Shown here in pieces: positions 1-7,691 of a stretch of DNA of 9,358 nucleotides. Location: NCBI GenBank assembly GCA_019242065.1, contig JAFAWJ010000615.1:1-9358 (forward strand). Direction: 5' to 3'. The notes under the pieces are model-generated. The model saw only the letters and a list, made by a program, of their open reading frames with translations. It had not been told where the DNA came from and made no database searches. This DNA is from Chloroflexota bacterium (GTDB lineage Bacteria; Chloroflexota; UBA6077; CF-72). The position numbers and the translations under genes are program-made. The stretch's first letter is position 1. The number at the start of each line of letters is the position of its first letter.

Positions 1-1
1 G

Positions 2-877
2 CACCATCCCGACGTCAACCCCGGCGACAAAAAGTCTGAAGAGCTGTTCAAGGAGATCGGCGAGGCCTACTCGGTCCTCTCCGACGCCGACAAACGCAAA
101 AAATATGACCGCTGGGGCTACGACTGGGAAAAGATCGAGCAGGCGCAGGCGGCCGGCGCCAATTTCCGCTCGCGACCGGGCAGCAGCACCCAGTACACCT
201 ACACCACCGGGCCCAACGGCGGCCCGGCTTCGAGCACCAGCTACAACTTCGAGTCCGAAGACCTGGGCGGCTTGTTCGAGCAGTTGTTTGGGCGTGCCTC
301 GGGTGGCCGACAGCGCGTGCGCGCCACACCGCGCCGCGGTAACGACATCGACCAACCGGTCGAGATCAGCCTCGAAGAAGCCTTCAACGGCACGCAGCGC
401 ACCTACACGCTGAGCGACGCCCAGACGGGCGAGACGCGCACGGTGGAGGTCAAGATTCCCGCCGGCGCGACCGACGGGCTGCGCGTGCGCGTGGCTGGCA
501 AAGGTGACCCGGGCGCGAGCGGCGGCACCGCCGGCGACCTGTTCCTGATCGTCAGCATCAAACCCCACGCCGTCTTCGAACGTGAGGGTGATGACCTGCG
601 GGTCAAGGTCGCCACGCCGCTGTACACCGCCATCCTGGGCGGCGAAGTCCGCGTGCCGACACCCAAAGGCACCCACCTGGCGCTCAAGGTGCCGCCCGAG
701 ACCGCCAACGGTCAGCGCATGCGTCTGACGGGCCAGGGCATGCCGCACCTGAACGGCTCGGGGCGCGGCGACCTCTTTGCCGAGATCAACGTGCAGCTGC
801 CCAAGAATCTGTCGCCGCACGAAAAGGACGTCTTCGCCGAGCTGGCCCGCCTGCGCGACGGCGCATCGGTGGCGTAG
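2..877 (+). CDS. dnaJ: DnaJ/CbpA-type class B Hsp40 co-chaperone, 5'-truncated by window edge
   Basis: This Hsp40 co-chaperone stimulates the DnaK ATPase and delivers unfolded clients. The frame is open from the window edge to a TAG at 875-877, giving 291 residues. It begins inside the J domain: the invariant HPD triad is residues 2-4 (bases 5-13), followed by helices III/IV ending in KKYDRWG. About 30 N-terminal residues are missing. A Gly/Ser/Thr-rich linker follows (about residues 45-110, with a phenylalanine-containing GGLFEQLFG segment). Next come the two beta-rich client-binding domains: CTD-I starts at PVEISLEEAFNG, and CTD-II contains the GDLFAEINVQLP-type strand. There are no CxxCxGxG zinc-finger repeats, so it is a class B (CbpA-like) rather than canonical class A DnaJ; the inferred full length of about 325 aa fits that class. 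It is followed 4 bp later by hspR and then clpB, so it is co-transcribed with its regulator and disaggregase partner. dnaK/grpE probably lie just upstream, outside the window (inference). Confidence 0.95.
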   Translation, partial: HHPDVNPGDKKSEELFKEIGEAYSVLSDADKRKKYDRWGYDWEKIEQAQAAGANFRSRPGSSTQYTYTTGPNGGPASSTSYNFESEDLGGLFEQLFGRASGGRQRVRATPRRGNDIDQPVEISLEEAFNGTQRTYTLSDAQTGETRTVEVKIPAGATDGLRVRVAGKGDPGASGGTAGDLFLIVSIKPHAVFEREGDDLRVKVATPLYTAILGGEVRVPTPKGTHLALKVPPETANGQRMRLTGQGMPHLNGSGRGDLFAEINVQLPKNLSPHEKDVFAELARLRDGASVA

Positions 878-881
878 TCGC

Positions 882-1273
882 ATGCGTGAGAGTGCAGATT
901 CCATGGCGGCCGGCGAGCCGCTGGGAACGGACTTCGAGACGACGTCACTGCCGTCCAACGCGGCGTTTGTGATCAGTGTGGCCGCCCGACTTGTCGGCGT
1001 CCACGAGCAGACGCTGCGCTATTACGAGCGGGCCGGGCTGGTGGAGCCAGCGCGCTCGAAGGGCCGCATCCGACTGTATTCGCTGCACGACCTGGAGCGC
1101 GTGCGGCAAATCCGGCGATTGACGGACGACATGGGCGTCAACCTGGCCGGGGTCGAGGTCATCATGCGGTTGACCGACCGCATTCGTGAGCTCGAACACA
1201 CGATTGACGAATTACAGGCTGAAGTGCGGCGTCTGGACGCCCACTCGCCCGGAGGAACACACGGAGCTGAAGG

Positions 1274-1283
<10 letters not shown>
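882..1283 (+). CDS. hspR: HspR-like MerR-family heat-shock repressor
   Basis: This is a DNA-binding regulator of 133 aa. The winged helix-turn-helix covers about residues 29-70. It contains the MerR signature around [14 protein letters not shown] (residues 43-56) and a wing around SKGRIRLYS. The recognition region [17 protein letters not shown] closely resembles actinobacterial HspR. HspR represses dnaK/clpB operons by binding HAIR inverted repeats and is thought to use DnaK as co-repressor (family knowledge). A leucine/heptad coiled coil follows at about residues 93-119, the usual MerR dimerisation helix. There is no C-terminal effector domain and no metal-binding cysteine, again as in HspR. 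The start is uncertain: ATG 882 sits 4 bp after the dnaJ stop without a clear Shine-Dalgarno, and ATG 903 lies behind a weak GAGAG. Both precede the conserved domain. The gene end overlaps clpB by 10 bp, implying translational coupling. I see no HAIR-type (CTTGAGT/ACTCAAG) repeat in the window; the operator is expected upstream of it. Confidence 0.9.
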
Positions 1284-3856
<2,573 letters not shown>

Positions 3857-3857
3857 C

Positions 3858-3904
3858 TGTGACGCGCTGACCGTCACACGGGGCGTCCTGCGTGACGCCT
3901 CGTG
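3858..3904 (+). terminator. Tandem, partly overlapping hairpins after clpB (possible U-less terminator/attenuator)
   Basis: Two inverted repeats begin one base after the clpB stop codon. The first is TGTGACG (3858-3864) facing CGTCACA (3872-3878), a perfect 7 bp with a 7-nt loop. The second is an 11-bp stem with one G-U: 3877-3887 pairs with 3894-3904 around a 6-nt loop. The two stems share bases 3877-3878, so both cannot form completely. No T-run follows, so this is not a canonical intrinsic terminator. In GC-rich bacteria such structures may still end transcription or protect a 3' end (inference). The second stem covers GTG 3902-3904, the only far-upstream start codon available to the next gene. 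Confidence 0.45.
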
Positions 3905-4597
3905 CCTACACTGGCGGGCGGCGGCGGGAGATGGTGGGCCCCGGCGGCGAGGAGGCCACAATGGGCGCAACGCCCCGTGGTCACCCTCGCCCTGGTCGTC
4001 GCTAACGTCGTCCTGTTCGTGGTCGAGCTGTCCCAGGGCGGCGAAATCGACGGCTTGGTGCGGCGGTGGGGCCTGGTGCCCGCCGACTTTCGCGATGGAC
4101 CCGCCGCCAGCATCACCCTGCTCACCAGCACCTTTCTCCACGCCGGCTGGTTCCACCTGGCGGCCAACATGGTCTATCTCGCGGTCTTCGGACCACCCGT
4201 AGAACGCCGCCTCGGTCCGGTCCGTTTCCTGGTGCTGTACGTCGCCAGCGGACTGCTCGGCAGCCTCGCCTACGTCCTGGTCCAGCCGCTGTCGACGGCG
4301 CCCGCGGTCGGCGCTAGCGGCGCCATCGCCGGAGTGATGGCCGCCAACCTGGTGCTGTTTCCGGGCGCCACGCTGGGCTCCGTGGCCCCCGTGCTATTCT
4401 TGCACGGGGTCGAGAGCACACCTACACTGCTGCTCCTTCTTCTATGGTTGGCCACGCAGGTCTTCAGCGGTGTCGCGTCGCTCACGACCGCGACCGGCGT
4501 CGTGTGGTGGGCTCATCTGGGTGGCTTCGCGAGCGGACTGATCCTGGCGCCCCTCCTGCGCCCGCGTCGAAGTTTGAGAAACACAAGAGGCAGATAG
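3902..4597 (+). CDS. Rhomboid-family intramembrane serine protease
   Basis: This integral membrane protease cuts substrates within or near their transmembrane helices. The 231-aa frame from GTG 3902 carries the family hallmarks. The L1/TM2 signature is HAGWFHLAANM (residues 80-90). The catalytic serine lies in GASG (Ser139). The catalytic histidine is His205 in WWAHLGGFASG. Together they form the Ser-His dyad, so the enzyme looks active. About six hydrophobic segments are visible: 26-43, 84-97, 106-128, 138-156, 172-192 and 200-219. The start is doubtful. GTG 3902 has no Shine-Dalgarno and lies in a hairpin stem. GTG 3977 begins almost at TM1. The excellent Shine-Dalgarno/ATG at 3949-3963 is out of frame. 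Residues 1-24 are therefore the least certain. The gene heads a tight cluster, with the BON-domain gene starting 1 bp after its TAG. Natural substrates cannot be read from the sequence. Confidence 0.88.
   Translation: MPTLAGGGGRWWAPAARRPQWAQRPVVTLALVVANVVLFVVELSQGGEIDGLVRRWGLVPADFRDGPAASITLLTSTFLHAGWFHLAANMVYLAVFGPPVERRLGPVRFLVLYVASGLLGSLAYVLVQPLSTAPAVGASGAIAGVMAANLVLFPGATLGSVAPVLFLHGVESTPTLLLLLLWLATQVFSGVASLTTATGVVWWAHLGGFASGLILAPLLRPRRSLRNTRGR
3949..3963 (+). promoter_or_regulatory. Strong Shine-Dalgarno plus ATG in the wrong frame for the rhomboid gene
   Basis: GAGGAGG at 3949-3955 is followed, after 5 nt, by ATG 3961. This is the best ribosome-binding site in the inter-operon region. Read in its own frame, that ATG meets TAA at 4003-4005 after only 14 codons. 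The rhomboid frame lies +1 relative to it. Removing one base between the ATG and 3976 (for example one C of the CCCC run 3973-3976) would put this ATG in frame with the first transmembrane segment. The site therefore either marks the true start, with an indel in this copy, or translates a tiny overlapping ORF. Confidence 0.5.
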
Positions 4598-4598
4598 G

Positions 4599-5138
4599 TT
4601 GAGCTGGGTTGTTCGTGCACCTGATCGACCGCTCGAGCGAGCGGAAAAGAAGACCTACACGCGCGTGCGTCGCGTGTTGTGGGACTACGAGCCGCTTCGG
4701 GCATCCCACGCCGAGATCTTCATCGACATCGATGGCGATCAGGTCCTCCTGCGAGGTCGCGTGCGGACAATGCCCCAGAAGTTGATCGCCAGCGGGATCG
4801 TCGCCCGCATGCCCGAGGTCGGCGAGGTCATCAACGAACTGATCGCCGATCCGGAAGTCGTCCGTTCGGTCGCAGACGCCCTGGCTCAGGACGAGCGAAC
4901 TGCCGCATACGTGCTGCGCGTCGAGGCGCGGCATGGCGTGGTGACACTGCGCGGCGAGGTTCCCTCACAGGCGGTCCAGGACGCGGCAATGGCCACCGCG
5001 GCGAGCCTACCGCTGGTCGCCACCGTCCGCAATCTCACCACCATTGGCGGCGATCCGCGGCCGTCAGTGGCACTCGCCCGCCCGACGGCGCTCGCCGACG
5101 TGCCCGATCCCGCCGCCGTCTCAGACGCCCGTCCGTGA
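4599..5138 (+). CDS. Double BON-domain protein without visible signal peptide
   Basis: This 179-aa protein has two consecutive BON-like alpha/beta modules. The first is at about residues 22-84, with strand IFIDIDGDQVLLRGRV. The second is at about residues 85-149, with strand VEARHGVVTLRGEV and the closing helix/strand LVATVRNLTTI. BON domains (OsmY, secretin and mechanosensitive-channel partners) are mostly linked to phospholipid or ligand binding at membranes, usually in the periplasm. No hydrophobic signal peptide or transmembrane helix is visible here; the N-terminus is charged (ERAEKK). This copy should therefore be cytosolic unless it is carried by a partner. The C-terminal 25-30 residues are Ala/Pro/Asp-rich and probably disordered. 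TTG 4599 is chosen because AAGAGG at 4585-4590 lies 8 nt upstream and the rhomboid stop ends at 4597. The stop overlaps the next start in a GTGA junction, so this is one operon. The precise function is unknown. Confidence 0.85.
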   Translation: MSWVVRAPDRPLERAEKKTYTRVRRVLWDYEPLRASHAEIFIDIDGDQVLLRGRVRTMPQKLIASGIVARMPEVGEVINELIADPEVVRSVADALAQDERTAAYVLRVEARHGVVTLRGEVPSQAVQDAAMATAASLPLVATVRNLTTIGGDPRPSVALARPTALADVPDPAAVSDARP

Positions 5139-5776
5139 CGCAGACGTCTCCTCAGCCGACCGAGCGGACCAGCTCACGCCAGCGGCGAATCCAGGAGCAG
5201 CGCCGCAAGATCGACGTGGCGCGCGGAGAGCAGCGCCGCAAGCGGCTCACCTGGCTGGTGGGCATCATCGTCGTCGTCGCATTGGCCGTCGTCGTTCTGA
5301 TTCTGATGATGCCGCACTCCGCCTCGGCGGCCGAGATGCGCCAGGTGACGACCGAGCCGGGCACCCATGTGGACGAAGGTTCGCCGCTGACGTACGGGCA
5401 TCGACCGCCGTCGTCAGGCATGCACTACGGCACGCTGCCCGAGCCGCAGGAATACCGCATGTACGACACGCCGCTGACGCCGGGACGCTGGGTGCACATG
5501 CTCGAGCACGGCGCGATCGTGGTGCTGTATCGGCAAGACCTGTGCGACGACGCTTGTGTGCAACAACTGGGTCAGTTCTATGACAGCGCACCGCGATCGA
5601 CGTTAGTCGGCGTTCGGCATCTGACGATCACGCCGTATCAGGACATGGATCACGCGATCGCGGTGCTCGCCTGGGGATACATCGACGAAATGGACCAGGT
5701 CGACCTGAACCGGATCATGGCCGACTTCAAGTCGAAAGTCGATGCGCCGTCCGCGCCCGAGCGCGGCGCAATGTAG
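5135..5776 (+). CDS. DUF3105 single-pass membrane protein
   Basis: This 213-aa protein has a strongly basic, coiled N-terminal tail (residues 12-37, many Arg/Lys/Gln). One long hydrophobic helix follows at about 39-60. An external domain carries the DUF3105 signature: HRPPSSGMHY at 89-98 and WVHMLEHGAIVVLY at 119-132. A CDDAC pair (Cys137/Cys141) could form a disulfide outside the cell. By the positive-inside rule the basic tail is cytoplasmic and the domain extracytoplasmic. DUF3105 is common in Actinomycetota and Chloroflexota and has no established biochemical role that I know of. The conserved His residues suggest metal or ligand binding, but that is only inference. The start is GTG 5135, overlapping the TGA of the BON gene (5136-5138). 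No Shine-Dalgarno is visible, so translational coupling is likely. The frame stays open further upstream, but only as the shadow of the BON gene. Just after the helix, HSASAAE resembles a signal-peptidase AxA site, so release of the domain is possible. Confidence 0.87.
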   Translation: MTQTSPQPTERTSSRQRRIQEQRRKIDVARGEQRRKRLTWLVGIIVVVALAVVVLILMMPHSASAAEMRQVTTEPGTHVDEGSPLTYGHRPPSSGMHYGTLPEPQEYRMYDTPLTPGRWVHMLEHGAIVVLYRQDLCDDACVQQLGQFYDSAPRSTLVGVRHLTITPYQDMDHAIAVLAWGYIDEMDQVDLNRIMADFKSKVDAPSAPERGAM

Positions 5777-5811
5777 GTCCGTCACTGAGTCTGCAACTGA
5801 CGGCATCCGTC

Positions 5812-6252
5812 GTGGTGAAGGCGCCCGCGGCACGCGTCTTCAGCGTGATCTGTGCGCCCGAGCGGCTGCCCGAGTGGAACGTCTCAGTGGAAAAAGCAAG
5901 CCGCGTGAAGCCCGAGGAGCCGGTCGGCCTCGGCTCGCGGGCGATCATGAGCGGTCGGTTGCTGGGCCAGTCCCTCGAGAGTGAGACGGTTGTCGTCGAA
6001 ATCGACGAGCCAACAGTGTTCGTCACCCGCGCGATCCGCGGGCCACGCCTGACGACACGCTTTTCCCTCGAACCACAGGCAGACGAAGGGGCGGCCGACG
6101 GAACACTGGTACGGGTGGAGGTCACTGGCGACGTGCCAGGCGGCGTGATCGGCGAGCGGCTGGCTGAGGGCTTCCTGCGACGTGAGCTGACCAGCTCGTT
6201 GCAACGGTTGCAAACGCTGGTGGAGGCGGACGGCTCCGAAGCCATCGCTTAA
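5812..6252 (+). CDS. SRPBCC (START/Bet v1-fold) family protein; N-terminus probably extends upstream
   Basis: From GTG 5812 this is a 146-aa soluble protein. It shows the polyketide-cyclase/SRPBCC pattern: a first strand running into KAPAARVFSVICAPERLPEWN, a central antiparallel sheet (residues about 38-105 with GLGSRAIM and FVTRAIRG), and a long C-terminal helix (about 116-140). The fold has a hydrophobic cavity that binds lipids, polyketides or other hydrophobic ligands; the ligand here is unknown. With GTG 5812 the first beta strand is cut short. The frame remains open upstream of it, and the codons from CTG 5791 read MQLTASVVV if CTG initiates. That completes the strand and gives 153 aa. 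No ATG, GTG or TTG occurs in frame in that stretch, so the start is either a rare CTG or the short form. It lies 14-35 bp after the DUF3105 stop and 10 bp before the kinase gene. Confidence 0.8.
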   Translation: MVKAPAARVFSVICAPERLPEWNVSVEKASRVKPEEPVGLGSRAIMSGRLLGQSLESETVVVEIDEPTVFVTRAIRGPRLTTRFSLEPQADEGAADGTLVRVEVTGDVPGGVIGERLAEGFLRRELTSSLQRLQTLVEADGSEAIA

Positions 6253-6262
6253 GCTGAATGAA

Positions 6263-7492
6263 ATGGTGGAAGGCGAGCTGGTCGCCGAGTCGGGGATCTC
6301 CCTGGCGGCGTCCCCGCGTGTCCTGGTCGTCGACGACGAAGAACCGGTCGTGGTCACCGTCGGCGGCATCCTCGAGCTGGACGGCTACGAGGTCATTACC
6401 ACGACGTCCGTCACGCGGGCGCTCGAATTGATCCAGGCCCAGCACTTCGACGTGGTCCTGACCGACCTGCGGATGGACGACGCCGACGGCAGCGACGTCC
6501 TCAAGCACCTGCGCGAGGTGGCCTCCGACGAGACGGCGGCGATCGTGCTGACTGGCTACGCGTCGCTCGACTCCGCGATTCGGGTCCTGCGCCAGGGGGC
6601 GTACGACTATCTGGTAAAGCCGTGCGACGTGCTCGAGCTGCGCGCGACCGTCGCTCGCGCCGTGGAGCGCAGCCGACTGGCCATTCAGCTGCACCACCGC
6701 GTGCGCGACCTGGAGCAGGCGAACGAAACGATTCGTGCCCTGAACCTGGAGCTCGAGGTGCGAGTCGAGCGGGCAACGGCCGAGCTTCGCGAGCAGCTGA
6801 CCGCACGGGACGAGTTCATGTCCACGGTGTCGCACGATCTGAAGACGCCGCTTACCTTTATCAAAGGCATGGCCAGTCTGCGTCGGCGGCGGACGGTTGT
6901 CACACCCGAGAACGAGGCCCTGGTGGATGCGTTTGCGCAGATCGAAGCCAGCGCCGGGCGCATGGCTCAACAGCTCGACGAGCTTGTTGATGCGAGCCGA
7001 CTCGAGGCCGGTCGTGCAATCGAGCTAAGGCGTGTCCCCACCGACCTGATCGAGCTGGCGCGCAACGCCGTGGATCAGCATCAGCAGGCGACCAATCGCC
7101 ACGCGCTGTATGTCTCGACGCAGCTGACTGAACTGGTGGGGACCTGGGATAGCGTGCGTCTGGCGCGTGTGCTCGACAATTTGCTCGACAACGCCGTGAA
7201 GTACAGCCCGCGCGGCGGCACGGTGGAGGTCTGTGTCTGGACCCAGGCGGCCGACGCGACGCTGAGCGTGGCCGACCACGGCGTGGGGATTCCGGAGGCG
7301 GACCTGCCGCACATCTTCGAGCGATTTCGGCGCGGGCGAAACGTCGAGGGCCGCATTCCAGGCTCAGGCATCGGACTGGCGGGCGTGCAGCGGATCGTCG
7401 AGCTGCACGGTGGGACGATGGCGGTCGAGTCTCAGGTCGGCGAGGGGACGAAGTTCACGCTGCGCCTGCCGCTGTCTGGGCGCCCGGCCTGA
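6263..7492 (+). CDS. Soluble hybrid response-regulator receiver/histidine kinase
   Basis: This 409-aa cytosolic signalling protein has no transmembrane segment. The N-terminal receiver domain (about 18-135) has the acidic pair Asp24/Asp25, phospho-acceptor Asp68 in LTDLRM, Thr97 and Lys119 (LVKP). A signalling coiled coil spans about 140-182. The HisKA domain has the phospho-accepting His191 in SHDLKTP. The HATPase_c domain has N-box DNLLDNAVKYS (about 305-315), G1 box DHGVGIP (338-344), an F-box around IFERFRRG and G2 GSGIGL (367-372). All catalytic residues are present, so it should autophosphorylate. The receiver-first order means that another kinase, or its own His191, can probably control it. 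No cognate DNA-binding regulator is adjacent. ATG 6263 follows the SRPBCC stop by 10 bp; no convincing Shine-Dalgarno is seen. It is the last gene of the rhomboid cluster, and the next promoter lies in its last bases and just beyond. Confidence 0.95.
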   Translation: MVEGELVAESGISLAASPRVLVVDDEEPVVVTVGGILELDGYEVITTTSVTRALELIQAQHFDVVLTDLRMDDADGSDVLKHLREVASDETAAIVLTGYASLDSAIRVLRQGAYDYLVKPCDVLELRATVARAVERSRLAIQLHHRVRDLEQANETIRALNLELEVRVERATAELREQLTARDEFMSTVSHDLKTPLTFIKGMASLRRRRTVVTPENEALVDAFAQIEASAGRMAQQLDELVDASRLEAGRAIELRRVPTDLIELARNAVDQHQQATNRHALYVSTQLTELVGTWDSVRLARVLDNLLDNAVKYSPRGGTVEVCVWTQAADATLSVADHGVGIPEADLPHIFERFRRGRNVEGRIPGSGIGLAGVQRIVELHGGTMAVESQVGEGTKFTLRLPLSGRPA

Positions 7493-7498
7493 GCTCGA

Positions 7499-7507
7499 TG
7501 CTATAGT
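7499..7507 (+). promoter_or_regulatory. Extended -10 promoter of the metG leader / small RNA
   Basis: TGC TATAGT at 7499-7507 is a very good extended -10 element (TGn plus TATAGT). It begins 6 bp after the kinase stop. No -35 hexamer is recognisable at 16-18 bp spacing, as is common with extended -10 promoters. The expected transcription start is about 7513-7515, only 3-5 nt before ATG 7518. Confidence 0.6.
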
Positions 7508-7517
7508 TTTGGTCACC

Positions 7518-7589
7518 ATGACAGACGGATTGCGCCACACGACCATGTCGATGCCTCGCGCTCGTCTGTCGCCCTGGACGAACGGCTAA
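7518..7589 (+). CDS. Candidate 23-aa leader peptide with three Met codons
   Basis: ATG 7518 to TAA 7587-7589 encodes 23 residues with Met at positions 1, 10 and 12 (MSM). It starts about 10 nt after a TATAGT -10 box and has no Shine-Dalgarno, so it would be translated as a leaderless or near-leaderless mRNA. Its position ahead of a terminator and the methionyl-tRNA synthetase gene suggests a leader peptide that senses charged tRNA-Met (inference). The other residues (Arg/Thr/Pro mix) match no family. It may also be a chance ORF within a structured RNA, since the same bases form the RNA helices. Confidence 0.3.
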   Translation: MTDGLRHTTMSMPRARLSPWTNG

Positions 7590-7620
7590 GCCGCCCGCGT
7601 CCACACCAGCCGGACGAGCT

Positions 7621-7645
7621 GCCCCGCCTGCGCGGGGCTTTTTGT
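7621..7645 (+). terminator. Intrinsic (Rho-independent) terminator 47 nt before metG
   Basis: The perfect stem GCCCCGC (7621-7627) / GCGGGGC (7632-7638) has a CTGC loop and is followed at once by TTTTT (7639-7643) and GTT. It has the right polarity for + strand transcription. It would end the leader/sRNA and any readthrough from the kinase operon. Because metG has no obvious separate promoter between here and 7692, it may act as a conditional terminator. Confidence 0.85.
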
Positions 7646-7691
7646 TGCCTTCTTTTGCTCGCCATGGCTTCGCCCAGGGAGATCGTCACCC

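Larger units (their letters stand above)
7514..7645 (+). ncRNA. Structured leader RNA or small RNA upstream of metG
   Basis: The predicted transcript runs from the extended -10 promoter to an intrinsic terminator, about 130 nt. Hand folding gives a long imperfect hairpin. In it, 7519-7528 pairs with 7562-7571 (8 Watson-Crick plus 2 G-U pairs). After a 3-nt bulge, 7532-7535 pairs with 7558-7561, and 7540-7543 pairs with 7547-7550 at the tip. A second hairpin has 7575-7580 pairing with 7598-7603, enclosing 7583-7586 with 7590-7593. The terminator hairpin comes last. An alternative 9-bp helix, 7560-7568 with 7611-7619, excludes the first hairpin. This much complementarity suggests selection on RNA structure. 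I recognise no known family: no T-box AGGGUGGNACCGCG, and no SRP, 6S or tmRNA hallmark. It is either a metG attenuator leader or a free-standing sRNA. Confidence 0.5.

Noticed and set aside
3858..3878. CRP-like site TGTGA...TCACA after clpB
   Set aside because: The spacing between half-sites is 11 nt rather than the 6 nt of CRP/FNR-type operators. It is better described as a hairpin-forming inverted repeat.
4391..4400. TGCTATTCT extended -10-like element inside the rhomboid gene
   Set aside because: It has no -35, no downstream start at the spacing seen elsewhere, and sits in well-conserved coding sequence. Chance match.
6198..6213. Direct repeat GTTGCAA-CG-GTTGCAA resembling an operator
   Set aside because: It lies inside the SRPBCC gene and is explained by the repeated Leu-Gln codons in LQRLQ of the C-terminal helix.
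7493..7691. T-box riboswitch upstream of metG
   Set aside because: No AGGGUGGNACCGCG-like core, no Stem I AG-bulge features, and the region is shorter than usual T-box leaders.
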